Counted from the first letter of the stretch, positions 1 through 7,987 are shown. The stretch is DNA of 19,699 bases from RGIG1752 sp045650425 (GCA_045650425.1 JAZRRD010000088.1:1-19699), one strand, 5' to 3'. The notes: generated from the letters alone by a model not told the origin. Translations and numbers: made by a program.

Positions 1-1284
1 ATCAAGCCAAGCCATTGTAACATTCTTAGAATCTAATTTATCAAAGTCTTGACCCATTTTTTCAATTTCTATATTTACTGCTCTCCATTTAGAAACATCT
101 ACACCACTTGTCATATCTAATGATTGTGATTGTTTCTTTAACTTCTCCCATTCCTTAGTTGTCTTTTGTAATTCTGTATTCATTTGTTTTTGATATTTCT
201 CTTGCTCTTTAGCTGATTTAGCCATTGCATTTCCAGCCATCTCAGTTTGTTTTTCAAGAGATTTCATATCTAATGCTTTTGCTGTTTCAGTACCAACATT
301 ATTTAATTCAGTTTTTATCTTATCTATTGCATTTTCTACAACTGCTAACTGTTGTATAGTTTTTGACATATCTGTTCCTGGTTTGGAATCATATATCTTC
401 TTAGTCAATTCATCTCTGTATTTGATAAGTTTATCCAATCCCATTTCATCACTTGTTATGCCAGTTAATTGGAAAGGTTTAGTAACTTGTTCTCTTAATT
501 CTTTATTAAGTGATTGATAAGCTACTCTCATATTGTCTACATATGATGACGCTTCATATAAACCTTTTGCTTTATCAATTAATAATTCTATATTATCGGT
601 AGCAATACCCATACCTTCCATAACAGTTTTTACTGTTTCCATTTTGTGAATAAAACCATCCACATAATTTGTTTGGAACATTTTTTTACCTGTTACGTTA
701 GTCATTTCTTCAAAAGTTTTTAAAGTTTCTTTTATAGTAGATTCTGCTTGTTTTAATTGGAATGTGTCAAATGCTTTGATATTTTGTCCTTTTAGCGTTT
801 CAAGTTTAGCTATAGTCATTTCTACCATTCTTTGTTGACTTGGGTCTAAAAGTTCTAAATCAATACCTTCAAAAGCCTTTAACATTGTATTAACTTGTTT
901 GGTAATACCTTTTAGCTCTGCATTTAAAGAAGAAGTAGTAGCCTTAACAGACTTTTCTATCCCATCAGTTAAATGTTTTGATATTTCTTGTGTAGCAGAT
1001 TGTAATTGCTGAGTGCTTGTTTCTATTTGCTTAATACTCTCTGCACTAATATTACCCAAACTACTACTTACATCTATTTTAACAGTACCGATACTTTTAG
1101 CCAAGTTCTTGATTTCTTTAAGTGAACCTTTAAGGTTATTAACTTTTTCTTCACCTTTAATGTTTATACCAACATTAATCTTAGCTTTATCACTATTGCT
1201 GTATTCACTTATCAAAGCGTCAAGTTTCTTCTTAGCGTCTGATGTGTCTAAGGTCGTACCGATTTTAATATTCCATTCACTCAT
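1..1284 (-). CDS. tape measure protein, N-terminal part (runs off left edge)
   Basis: The frame is open from an ATG at 1284-1282 to the window edge: 428 codons without a stop, 3' end missing. The translation begins MSEWNIKIGTTLDTSDAKKK and is almost wholly helical, rich in K, E, Q, S and T, with heptad-like stretches such as EKQTEMAGNAMAKSAKEQEK. The opening pattern, a short beta stretch then an 'IKIGTTLDTSDAKKKLDAL' segment, is the classic start of Firmicute phage tape measure proteins, which set tail length and are ejected with DNA. It is the last tail gene in the window, downstream of the tail tube and two small genes, the normal place for tmp. A GGTGAG Shine-Dalgarno lies just upstream. 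No membrane segment is visible in this part. Confidence is high for the family; total length cannot be judged. Confidence 0.85.
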   Translation of the reverse strand, partial: MSEWNIKIGTTLDTSDAKKKLDALISEYSNSDKAKINVGINIKGEEKVNNLKGSLKEIKNLAKSIGTVKIDVSSSLGNISAESIKQIETSTQQLQSATQEISKHLTDGIEKSVKATTSSLNAELKGITKQVNTMLKAFEGIDLELLDPSQQRMVEMTIAKLETLKGQNIKAFDTFQLKQAESTIKETLKTFEEMTNVTGKKMFQTNYVDGFIHKMETVKTVMEGMGIATDNIELLIDKAKGLYEASSYVDNMRVAYQSLNKELREQVTKPFQLTGITSDEMGLDKLIKYRDELTKKIYDSKPGTDMSKTIQQLAVVENAIDKIKTELNNVGTETAKALDMKSLEKQTEMAGNAMAKSAKEQEKYQKQMNTELQKTTKEWEKLKKQSQSLDMTSGVDVSKWRAVNIEIEKMGQDFDKLDSKNVTMAWLD

Positions 1285-1307
1285 ATGCTCACCACACTTT
1301 CTTCATT

Positions 1308-1721
1308 TTATCTAATTGGAACACCCATTCTTCGTAATTGTTCAATATATAAGTCTGGTATTTTTGATTGACATTCGGAAACTGAGAAATCATAAATTTG
1401 TGTAGCACCTCTACCCCATGTGTGTCCACCTTCTAATCCTTCTAGTGCAAAGAAATGTTGACCTGCTGTTTTTCCAACTAAAGAAAACCATTTACCATTA
1501 TCTTCAAATTCAGTTTCCATTCCGTCACTACTAGCACTTACAACTTGTGGAGTTTCCAATAAATCACCAGTTCTTACATATATAGATGGTCTATAAGAAT
1601 TATATGCGTCTTGTATTTGTTCTTTCATTATCTCTACCATTTCTTCTGCACATATCATAGCTGATATGTTCATTAAACTTTTAGCATATGATTCCATTTC
1701 TGCTATTGAGCCAAATTCCAT
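1308..1721 (-). CDS. HK97 gp10-like / minor tail-neck protein
   Basis: This 137-aa protein has an ATG start with a good GGTGAGG ribosome site; an in-frame TAA six codons upstream fixes the ORF. The N-terminal half is helical (AEMESYAKSLMNISAMICAE). A central 'YVRTGDLLETPQV' segment resembles the 'R.TG.L..S' motif of HK97 gp10-type proteins. A Gly/His-rich part (EGGHTWGRGAT) follows. gp10-like proteins act at the head-tail interface or tail completion. The position is unusual for that family, between the tail tube and tape measure rather than before the tail terminator, so a tail role is possible. The motif is seen; the family assignment is inferred. Confidence 0.5.
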   Translation of the reverse strand: MEFGSIAEMESYAKSLMNISAMICAEEMVEIMKEQIQDAYNSYRPSIYVRTGDLLETPQVVSASSDGMETEFEDNGKWFSLVGKTAGQHFFALEGLEGGHTWGRGATQIYDFSVSECQSKIPDLYIEQLRRMGVPIR

Positions 1722-1738
1722 TTCCTCACCTTCTTATG

Positions 1739-2305
1739 CTATCTCCTTCTACTTTGTTGCTTAACTGGTTTTTTTCTTCTAGTTTGACGTTTCTTTTGTG
1801 ATTTAAGTTCTGGTAATTTAGATATTTCATTTACTTTTCTTTCTGTATCGTTTGCTAAATCTAATGTAGCTTGTGCTATTCTAGCTGTAGCCAGTTGTCT
1901 AACTAAAGCTAATTGTTCAAAAGCAAAATTTATTTGTATTTCAAATATCATATCATTAAACTCTTGGATTAGTTTTTGTGCAACAAAATTACCATCAGTT
2001 AATAAAATAAGAATATCATTTGTATCCATAACTAAGTCTGTAAACTCTAAAACTAATTTGCTATAAAATTCATTAAATACTTCTTCTGTTATACTATCAA
2101 TATTTTCAAACATTTCTTGAAATTCATCCATTAATTCAGCTTTACGTTCACCTTTAATATTGAATACAGTTATGAATGTTTCTTCTCCATCCTTATTAAA
2201 ACTTTGTATTCTAGTACGAACATCATTAGCTATTAAATCACTAGCATACGTCAATTGTCTTATCCCCTCTATTTTTTTACTTACTTCTTTATAGTTGTTT
2301 TCCAT
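1739..2305 (-). CDS. tail protein of unknown function with a basic C-terminus (tail chaperone position)
   Basis: This 188-aa protein starts at an ATG with a strong AAAGGAG site 8-9 nt upstream. It is mostly acidic and helical, then ends in a strongly basic tail of about 22 residues rich in K, R and Q (final residues QQSRRR). It lies between the tail tube and tape measure, where siphoviruses usually keep the tail assembly chaperone pair. No sequence motif confirms that role. Near its 3' end an A-run reads A AAA AAA in frame, but a -1 shift meets TAA after two codons and a +1 shift meets TGA after about 13, so no long GT-like extension exists. The basic tail could bind nucleic acid or the acidic tape measure protein; that is inference. 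Confidence 0.5.
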   Translation of the reverse strand: MENNYKEVSKKIEGIRQLTYASDLIANDVRTRIQSFNKDGEETFITVFNIKGERKAELMDEFQEMFENIDSITEEVFNEFYSKLVLEFTDLVMDTNDILILLTDGNFVAQKLIQEFNDMIFEIQINFAFEQLALVRQLATARIAQATLDLANDTERKVNEISKLPELKSQKKRQTRRKKPVKQQSRRR

Positions 2306-2364
2306 CTTAATCTCTCCTTTAAATAATTTATTACATTAATACAATAAGACTTCTAAATAGGCAT

Positions 2365-2396
2365 AAAAAAAAGACAAGGAATAAACTCCTTGTCTT
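2365..2396 (-). terminator. intrinsic terminator after the tail tube gene
   Basis: A 10-bp perfect stem (2371-2380 with 2387-2396) has a 6-nt loop and is followed on the minus strand by eight U residues (complement of 2365-2372). It lies just after the tail tube stop codon and before the 188-aa gene. This is a textbook Rho-independent terminator. It probably limits read-through from the highly expressed tube gene into the tail genes below it. Confidence 0.9.
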
Positions 2397-2409
2397 GTAT
2401 TTTCATTTA

Positions 2410-2961
2410 TTATTCTTCTGTTATAGATATTACTCTTGGTTCGTCAACAGAAGCACCTTGAGCAGTAGTAGATTCTATATCTATTATTTTTCCATCAGTA
2501 TCAGCTAGTATATCTAATACTAATGAGAAAGAAGAAACGTCAGAAGCAGATAAAGATAAGTCAGCAGATACTTGAACTTTTAAAGAATAGAAAGTAACTT
2601 TTAAGTATTCATTTCCTGCTTGAGTAGTAGCTCTGAATAATCCTTCACCTTTGAAAGTTTGGTTAGGTATATCAGAAGTAACAGATATTTTACCATCTGC
2701 ACCTTTAGTTCCTCCAAGCATTAAGCAAAGGAAGTCTATGTCTATAACTTCTGCATTCATTGTAAATGTACCAGTTCTACCACTTGAGAAAGATATATAG
2801 TTATCTCCTTTTTTAGTAGCATAAACTTGTTCAGAATCTAATTGTATTTGACAATCATTTAAGTAGTTTATGTTAGTGAATACTGTACTTTCACCGTTTT
2901 TAGTTAATTTAACGTCTATAGCGTCTTTAACAGCAAATAAAGTTCCTGGATTTAAAGCCAT
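2410..2961 (-). CDS. major tail tube protein
   Basis: The start is the ATG at 2961 (MALNPGTLFAVKDAIDVKL), 183 aa, because GGTGA sits 6 nt upstream; a TTG two codons earlier is less likely. The protein is beta-rich, small and low in Cys. It carries the tail tube pattern: an N-terminal 'KLTKNGESTVF' strand, a central 'SSGRTGTFTMNAEVIDIDFL' hairpin and a C-terminal strand-rich half ending DEPRVISITEE. Tube proteins stack as hexamers to form the tail channel. The gene is bounded downstream by a strong terminator, as expected for an abundant structural protein. No sheath gene precedes it, favouring a siphovirus-type tail. The family is inferred from fold pattern, size and synteny. Confidence 0.75.
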   Translation of the reverse strand: MALNPGTLFAVKDAIDVKLTKNGESTVFTNINYLNDCQIQLDSEQVYATKKGDNYISFSSGRTGTFTMNAEVIDIDFLCLMLGGTKGADGKISVTSDIPNQTFKGEGLFRATTQAGNEYLKVTFYSLKVQVSADLSLSASDVSSFSLVLDILADTDGKIIDIESTTAQGASVDEPRVISITEE

Positions 2962-3008
2962 AATCAATCACCTTTCTTTTAGAAATTTTTTTTATTATAA
3001 TATTTTTT

Positions 3009-3821
3009 TTATTTATCAAAAAACCAATGAGAACTTTTACCTTCAATTTTAAAGTTACCACTAGAACGATAACTAAGGTCTACATCATATGCCTCCTGGC
3101 TTTGATAATATTTGAAAGTATTTTTTATTTGGTAAATTGTGAGAGATTGTATTGAATTATAATCGTATTGGGAAATTTTATGGTGTATTATATAGTTCAC
3201 CAATGTAAATAACGATATATTATCTTTGTTTTTGGTTTTGCTTTTTCTATGCTCGGCTTCAAATTTAGCCTTAGCTTCGGCAAACCTTCTCTCCAATTCA
3301 CTTTCTTCAACACTCATTTCCTTTTTAGGAATTATTTTAATTTCTGTGTCAAAAATTTCACAGACCACTTGTTTTAATAAGGAATAAGTGTCTCTATCTA
3401 TTTTATAAGACTTATTTATGGTAATATAATTCTTTTTGAAATCATCAATTATGCCACTCGACAGTTGTAGTTGAATATCCGTTGTCTTAAAAAGAAACTC
3501 CAAGGTATTAATTAGTCTTTTAATGACTAAACCATTTGACGAATCTGATTTTAACCAACTAATTATATCTACATCTGGAGATTTTGCATAAAAATCTGTA
3601 TATCCCATAGCAATTTGTATAAAAAATATATCAAAATCTTTTAAATCATTATTATCTTTTTCATTTGAAAAATGTCCCCTATCCAATGTTACAAAAGGTT
3701 CTAATAATTGTTCAAAAGATATATTCTTATCCAACATTTCTTTTAAAGTAGGTTGGTATAATATTGCTTCTTCTGAAAAATTTATAGGCAACCCAAAAAA
3801 TAACACTTGTTCATTAATCAT
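3009..3821 (-). CDS. putative tail assembly chaperone-like protein
   Basis: This 270-aa protein starts at an ATG that overlaps the preceding stop by four bases (ATGA), implying translational coupling. The N-terminus (FGLPINFSEEAILYQPTLKE) is followed by helical segments, then a charged linker (about residues 170-200, EAKAKFEAEHRKSKTKNK). The C-terminus holds 'SLTIYQIKNTFKYYQ' and ends near 'SSHWFF'. A charged linker followed by a 'LTIYQ...' helix and a late His-Trp is a pattern I associate with tail chaperone-type proteins of clostridial phages. The position before the tail tube rather than after it is atypical. It could instead be another tail morphogenesis factor. Confidence 0.45.
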   Translation of the reverse strand: MINEQVLFFGLPINFSEEAILYQPTLKEMLDKNISFEQLLEPFVTLDRGHFSNEKDNNDLKDFDIFFIQIAMGYTDFYAKSPDVDIISWLKSDSSNGLVIKRLINTLEFLFKTTDIQLQLSSGIIDDFKKNYITINKSYKIDRDTYSLLKQVVCEIFDTEIKIIPKKEMSVEESELERRFAEAKAKFEAEHRKSKTKNKDNISLFTLVNYIIHHKISQYDYNSIQSLTIYQIKNTFKYYQSQEAYDVDLSYRSSGNFKIEGKSSHWFFDK

Positions 3822-4345
3822 AGGAAATCATCTTCTTTAAAGCCATGACATTCGTATTGAATTGAAAAACCTTCAAAATCTTTTATAACACCTAATATTG
3901 GGGCAACTCTAACCAAATTAACCTCACCTATAACAGCACTCTTATTATATTGGGCTAATGCTTTGTTTAAAGCTGTATATATACATACTAATCTATTTCC
4001 ATGTGCAGTTGTTACACATTCTCTATGAACTAATATATCTACTGTAAAAGTAGTAGAATTTATAGCACCACCAATAGTAGTAGGAGTGCTACGATATATG
4101 TTAATATATACATATGCTCCAGCAGTAGTTATTACATCTGGTACTCTTTTATACAAATATAATTTTTTATCATATATATCTGATGTTTTTACAGATGGAA
4201 GAATTAATATATTCTCTTCTTTATATTTATCGTCTGTATAATATAGGAACTTAGCTAAATCGGGATATGACATAATACGAGCAGTTATATCAGCCAATAT
4301 ACGATTTGTAAATCCATATAATTGTGGTTTATTTTCTTTACTCAA
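3818..4345 (-). CDS. tail terminator / tail completion protein
   Basis: This 175-aa protein uses a TTG start (4345-4343) placed directly after the TAA of the upstream gene, with AAGGGG upstream; no ATG is better placed. The N-terminal helix (LADITARIMSYPDLAKFL) is followed by alternating strands and a late 'AVIGEVNLVRVAPI...FEGFSIQYECHGF' strand pair. This alpha/beta order fits tail terminator proteins of the lambda gpU / HK97 neck type, which cap the tail tube and join it to the head. Its place between head closure and tube genes agrees. The motifs are weak, so the call rests mainly on fold pattern and gene order. Confidence 0.6.
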   Translation of the reverse strand: MSKENKPQLYGFTNRILADITARIMSYPDLAKFLYYTDDKYKEENILILPSVKTSDIYDKKLYLYKRVPDVITTAGAYVYINIYRSTPTTIGGAINSTTFTVDILVHRECVTTAHGNRLVCIYTALNKALAQYNKSAVIGEVNLVRVAPILGVIKDFEGFSIQYECHGFKEDDFL

Positions 4346-5359
4346 TTAGAACATCCCCTTTACACTAATTTCTTTTTCTATATCACCATTTCTAGTATGT
4401 AATATCAAAGTAACATCTGTATCTATTAAATCAATATCATTTATACATACTACACGACAATATTGTACTCCATCAAAATTTTCTCCAAAATCTGATGTTC
4501 TGTCAATATAAATACCATCTGTTTCAGAAATCAATTCCCAAGAAATTGCTTCTGATTTATCAATTAAATTATAATCAACTTCATATACTTCATTTCCACC
4601 TATATACATATATTTACTACCTTTGATAATGTCAAATTCAGCTTCATCTACTTTACTATTTTCATTGTAAGCAGAATTGTTTTCAACATCATCTAAAGAA
4701 GTTCTAAATACTTGACTTAGAACACACTCTTTAATACCTGGTCTAGTAAAATCGTCTATATGTGTAATTTCAAAGACTGATTCATTTGATATCATAATTC
4801 TTTGACCTATACCGACATCTTTTGTATGACCATTGTTAGTAAAGTACATTCTTCTTTTACCGTCAGCACTTGACATATTAACTTTATCAGCCATACCATC
4901 ACTATATAGTGTTAGGTTGACAAGTGCTACTGGGAAATGATAGAATTTACCTTTGATTTCTGGAGTATAATCAAAGTTACATTGCTTAACAGTAAACGTT
5001 TTATGTGATGAAACAGCATTATGTTCTCTATGGTATAAAATCCACCAAGTGTTATCCCAATATATCTGGTCGCCACACTGCACATTCAAATCCCATTTAA
5101 AGTTGAAATACTTTTCATCATTAGTCTTTTGGTCATTCTTAGAAGTATCAGTAACATTTATATTTATTTGAATCCCTTGCAAATCTACTCCTACATCTTC
5201 TCGTTTTACATATTTAACTGTGTAGACTGTTGCAGAAGATTTTTCATCCAACATAGATTCGAATGCTTCTCTAGCTTCCAAAGTTTCACTAGTTTCTTCT
5301 CCGTCACTTTGGCAATTATATCTTCTTCTCAAAAGACGAATATAGTCCTCACTTTTCAC
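4346..5359 (-). CDS. head closure (stopper) protein with Ig-like C-terminal domain
   Basis: This 337-aa protein has a GTG start (5359-5357) that overlaps the upstream TAG by one base, with GGAG 10 nt before it. Residues about 45-130 contain 'CGDQIYWDNTWWILYHREH', and residues 183-200 repeat the idea as 'GIGQRIMISNESVFEITH'. These are barrel-like elements typical of head closure/connector proteins that plug the portal after packaging. Residues about 242-337 (from IIKGSKYMYIGG to KEISVKGMF) look like a separate beta-sandwich of Ig-like type, often displayed on phage structural proteins. The two-domain length is about three times that of a simple stopper. Position between the connector and tail terminator supports the role. 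Confidence 0.6.
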   Translation of the reverse strand: MKSEDYIRLLRRRYNCQSDGEETSETLEAREAFESMLDEKSSATVYTVKYVKREDVGVDLQGIQININVTDTSKNDQKTNDEKYFNFKWDLNVQCGDQIYWDNTWWILYHREHNAVSSHKTFTVKQCNFDYTPEIKGKFYHFPVALVNLTLYSDGMADKVNMSSADGKRRMYFTNNGHTKDVGIGQRIMISNESVFEITHIDDFTRPGIKECVLSQVFRTSLDDVENNSAYNENSKVDEAEFDIIKGSKYMYIGGNEVYEVDYNLIDKSEAISWELISETDGIYIDRTSDFGENFDGVQYCRVVCINDIDLIDTDVTLILHTRNGDIEKEISVKGMF

Positions 5360-5805
5360 TATAAATCATCTCCATTCCAATCTCTGTTTCTATACCTTCT
5401 TCTTCTTTTGACAAATTCTTTTTTAGATACTTCATAAAGTTCTCTATTATTCATAAGCATTGTAGCATTAGATAATTGGTTGAAATCTTTAGTGTTCATA
5501 CCTTGTTTTAAGAATTTATCTCTATATATTTTGCTTTCATGCCAAGCTATTACCATACCATAAGCTAAGATTTGTTGTTCTTCCAAATCTACTTCTTCCT
5601 CATTATTCTTTTGTATATATTTTTCACCAATTTCATCTGTAAATATAGTAGGTTTAAACTTAACATTAAACTCTTTAAATAAAACAAAAGCAGATTCAAG
5701 ATATTTTGTTAATATAAAATCTATCTCTTCATCTGATAATTTATTATACTTGCTATCTTCTACTAAAACTGCAAATCTCGCAAAAACTTCTGTAACAGGT
5801 GTCAT
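5359..5805 (-). CDS. head-tail connector / adaptor protein
   Basis: This 148-aa protein has an ATG start with a very strong AAGGAGGTG site. It is almost entirely helical: N-terminal helices, an acidic turn (NNEEEVDLEEQ), a 'QILAYGMVIAWHESKIYRDKF' helix, and a basic end (KEFVKRRRRYRNRDW). The helical bundle, size and place two genes after the capsid gene fit the gp6/gp15-type adaptor that docks under the portal. The 'AYGMVIAWHESKI' helix resembles the conserved helix in Firmicute connector proteins. Its stop overlaps the GTG start of the next gene, indicating coupled synthesis. Confidence 0.6.
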   Translation of the reverse strand: MTPVTEVFARFAVLVEDSKYNKLSDEEIDFILTKYLESAFVLFKEFNVKFKPTIFTDEIGEKYIQKNNEEEVDLEEQQILAYGMVIAWHESKIYRDKFLKQGMNTKDFNQLSNATMLMNNRELYEVSKKEFVKRRRRYRNRDWNGDDL

Positions 5806-5818
5806 TTATAACACCTCC

Positions 5819-6382
5819 TTACTTTCCACGATTTATTTGTCTTAAATTTTCTATATCTTCAAATAGATTACTTGATTTTATTTTTTCTTCTAACATCTTG
5901 ATTTTAAAGCTATTAGAAAACTCTTCATTATTATATAAATAGATTGCTCTTTCAGTTAATCTTTCAGCTAATTTTATATTAAAAGATTTTAATTCTTCTT
6001 CAAATTCTTCAACAGAGTAATCTAGTAACATATCATCAAACATCATTTCGTCTGGTGTATCAGACAATCCTTTCTTTATTCTTGATAACCCAAGAACATC
6101 TTCAACATCTTCAACAGTAAGGCTTTCGTCTATTGGACAATATACATCTTCTATCATTACAGTAAAATCTTCAAACATTTTTTTATGTTTTTTAACTATA
6201 CTTTGTAAATCTTCAAAAGTAATATCTTCTGTTTCATATTGTTCTAATATATAAGTGTTTCCACCATTTCTAGCACTTGATAGTATTACTGTTGCTCTAG
6301 AATTGTTTTTTATTATTATATCTGCTTCTGATAATTTTCTTCTTGTTTCATTTAATGTTCTTCTATTTACTCTCTCTCTCAT
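5819..6382 (-). CDS. conserved capsid-adjacent phage protein of unknown function
   Basis: This 187-aa protein starts at an ATG with AAAGGAGAG upstream. An N-terminal basic segment (RERVNRRTLNETRRK) leads to a beta region (ATVILSSARNGGNTYIL), a 'FEDLQSIVKKHKKMFEDFTVMIED' helix-strand unit, and a 'VEDVEDVLGL' helix. The C-terminal third is helical (LAERLTERAIYLYNN... KIKMLEEKIKSSNLFEDIE). This arrangement recurs in proteins next to the major capsid gene in other low-GC phages, but I know no firm function. It may be a capsid-binding or connector accessory protein. It is separated from the capsid gene by a hairpin. Confidence 0.5.
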   Translation of the reverse strand: MRERVNRRTLNETRRKLSEADIIIKNNSRATVILSSARNGGNTYILEQYETEDITFEDLQSIVKKHKKMFEDFTVMIEDVYCPIDESLTVEDVEDVLGLSRIKKGLSDTPDEMMFDDMLLDYSVEEFEEELKSFNIKLAERLTERAIYLYNNEEFSNSFKIKMLEEKIKSSNLFEDIENLRQINRGK

Positions 6383-6405
6383 TATATCTCTCCTTTATAA
6401 TAAAC

Positions 6406-6435
6406 AGAAGAGAATATTTTTCAATATTCTCTTCT
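6406..6435 (-). terminator. 13-bp hairpin after the capsid gene, without a good U-tract
   Basis: A perfect 13-bp stem (6406-6418 with 6423-6435) with a 4-nt loop begins 14 bases beyond the capsid stop codon. The minus-strand bases that follow (GTTTATTATAAAGG) are only moderately U-rich, so termination should be partial at best. It more likely protects the capsid mRNA 3' end or acts as a weak attenuator. Confidence 0.6.
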
Positions 6436-6448
6436 TAATAATTTACAA

Positions 6449-7450
6449 TTAAGCTAATTTGTAAGCACCGAATACACTTGCTTGGCAAACACCTAATTGT
6501 AATCTTCTCATGAACATGTATTCAAATTGCATATCCATTCTAGTTGCAGGATTATTAACTTCTATAACGTCAACGTCTCCTTCAAATAATAATTTAACTA
6601 TTTTAGTTCCATCTGGTATAACATATAACATGTCATCAGCTAACATGAATTTTTCATCTCTATCTAATACTTGTGGTATTTCAACTAATCTAGTTCCATA
6701 GTAAGTTTCTATATATCCTTTTCTTGATATAGCTTCTTTGTCTATTTCAGCTAATCTAGCGTCATGTCCTTCAGAAGCTCTTAATTTAGCTAAAGCAAAT
6801 TTAGTTCCGTATATTACAGCTTGTTTTCCAGTTTTTCCTTCAACTCTAGCAACTAATTCTTGTAATTTAGCGTCCTCTAAAGCACCTACTACTTGATATT
6901 CAGCTTTTAATCCAGTATAAGCATTTTCCATAGCTTTAACTATTATTCTTCCTATTTCAACTTCAAAAGATAATCCTAATCTATCTATCCATTGAGCGAA
7001 GTTTATTCTACCTCTTCTGAATTCATCAAATTCACAGTAGATTTTTGCTCCTAATTGGAAGTGTGTCATAGCTAATCTACCATTAACTAAGTTTTGTCTT
7101 CTTAATTCAGAAGTACCATCTGCAACGTATCCTATTTTGAATAAGTCTTGGTTCATTACTTCAAATACCATAGTATCTCCTAAAGCAACGTCATGTATTT
7201 CAACCCAAGAATTATATCTGTCAACAACATTTTCAGATACTATTGGAGTTAATATTTCTTTCATTATTCTAAATACTCTAAATTTGTTTTCTTGGAATTT
7301 ATACATATCCCATTCTTCTTTACATCCACCAGCTTCTAATATTATGTTTTTTATTGCTTCGTTAGCTTCTTCAGCAGAAAAATTGCTAGTTCTTCCTTTG
7401 TATAAATCATAAGCCATTGCTCTTACTTCTTTTATATTTAATTCAGCCAT
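6449..7450 (-). CDS. major capsid protein (HK97-fold type)
   Basis: This protein is 333 aa from the ATG at 7450 (MAELNIKEVRAMAYDLYKG). An ATG three codons earlier is only 1 nt from the AAAAGGAG site, so the internal ATG, 10 nt away, is chosen. Features consistent with an HK97-type capsid are the helical N-arm, central 'TSELRRQNLVNGRLAMTHFQ' and 'FDEFRRGRINFAQWIDRL' segments, and a C-terminal 'VIPDGTKIVKLLFEGDVDVIE' beta part ending FGAYKLA. It lies in the canonical place: protease-scaffold, decoration protein, capsid, connectors. Its translation-initiation region is almost identical to that of the preceding decoration gene, fitting very high expression. The fold is inferred, not proven by a motif. 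Confidence 0.8.
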   Translation of the reverse strand: MAELNIKEVRAMAYDLYKGRTSNFSAEEANEAIKNIILEAGGCKEEWDMYKFQENKFRVFRIMKEILTPIVSENVVDRYNSWVEIHDVALGDTMVFEVMNQDLFKIGYVADGTSELRRQNLVNGRLAMTHFQLGAKIYCEFDEFRRGRINFAQWIDRLGLSFEVEIGRIIVKAMENAYTGLKAEYQVVGALEDAKLQELVARVEGKTGKQAVIYGTKFALAKLRASEGHDARLAEIDKEAISRKGYIETYYGTRLVEIPQVLDRDEKFMLADDMLYVIPDGTKIVKLLFEGDVDVIEVNNPATRMDMQFEYMFMRRLQLGVCQASVFGAYKLA

Positions 7451-7476
7451 TTCATTCATTCTCCTTTTACCTAATA
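7448..7476 (-). promoter_or_regulatory. capsid gene translation leader, duplicated from the decoration gene
   Basis: On the minus strand this reads TTAGGTAAAAGGAGAATGAA, then TGAAATGGC. It is nearly the same as the leader at 7953-7983. The core AAGGAG has one ATG 1 nt away and a second in-frame ATG 10 nt away; the second is the better start. Confidence 0.6.
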
Positions 7477-7493
7477 GATTTTTTTTATTAATA

Positions 7494-7955
7494 TTATAAT
7501 ACTCTTATAACCATAGATTCTTGAACTAAGTCATGAGCAACTATATCTTCTATAGCTTCAACAACAAATAATTCTCCACCTGTAACTACTTCTCCGTTTG
7601 CACCTAAACCTAATTTAACACCAACTTCTGCTCCTGATACTTTAGGTATAGTAACTATGTCACCCATTACTAATTGATATCCTCTACCAGCTTTTTTAGC
7701 TTCTAATACAAAGTCTTGTTTCATTAATCTTTCATCATACATATTTTCTACTGACGCATGGAATAATAATTGTCCTCTTTCAGTATCAGCATTAGCTTTT
7801 TCTACAGCATATGCTTCATAATCAGCTTCAACACCTAATTCTGCATTTTCAGCTTTTCCAACTATTTCTAAGAAAAGTCCGTTTTCTAATGCTTCTTCAC
7901 ATATAAAAGTTCTTGGTTTTCCTTCAACTATATCTAATCTAACTATTCTTGCCAT
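7494..7955 (-). CDS. capsid decoration / stabilisation protein
   Basis: This protein is 153 aa from the ATG at 7955 (MARIVRLDIVEGKPRTFICEE), chosen because AAGGAG lies 10 nt upstream while the ATG three codons earlier is too close. It is small, acidic and beta-rich, with two Gly-rich turns (AGRGYQLVMGDIVTIPKV and GLGANGEVVTGGELFVVE). That composition fits trimeric or cementing capsid decoration proteins. It sits between the protease-scaffold and capsid genes, the same place as lambda gpD. Its translation leader duplicates that of the capsid gene, consistent with near-stoichiometric production. Function is inferred from position and fold. Confidence 0.6.
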   Translation of the reverse strand: MARIVRLDIVEGKPRTFICEEALENGLFLEIVGKAENAELGVEADYEAYAVEKANADTERGQLLFHASVENMYDERLMKQDFVLEAKKAGRGYQLVMGDIVTIPKVSGAEVGVKLGLGANGEVVTGGELFVVEAIEDIVAHDLVQESMVIRVL

Positions 7956-7983
7956 CTTATTCATTCTCCTTTTTACCTAATAA
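7953..7983 (-). promoter_or_regulatory. decoration gene translation leader, near-identical to capsid leader
   Basis: On the minus strand this reads TTAGGTAAAAAGGAGAATGA, then ATAAGATGGC. It matches the leader of the capsid gene except for one extra A and a few substitutions, and carries the same double in-frame ATG arrangement. Confidence 0.6.
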
Positions 7984-7987
7984 ATTT

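Noticed and set aside
1013..1315. A plus-strand hydrophobic ORF of 100 aa.
   Set aside because: It is antisense to the helical tape measure gene. No ribosome site or neighbouring plus-strand gene supports it. The same holds for other plus-strand ORFs in the window.
1739..1800. A_AAA_AAA slippery heptamer in the 188-aa gene as a chaperone frameshift site.
   Set aside because: The -1 frame stops after two codons and the +1 frame after about 13; neither joins the next ORF, which has its own upstream stop, ATG and ribosome site.
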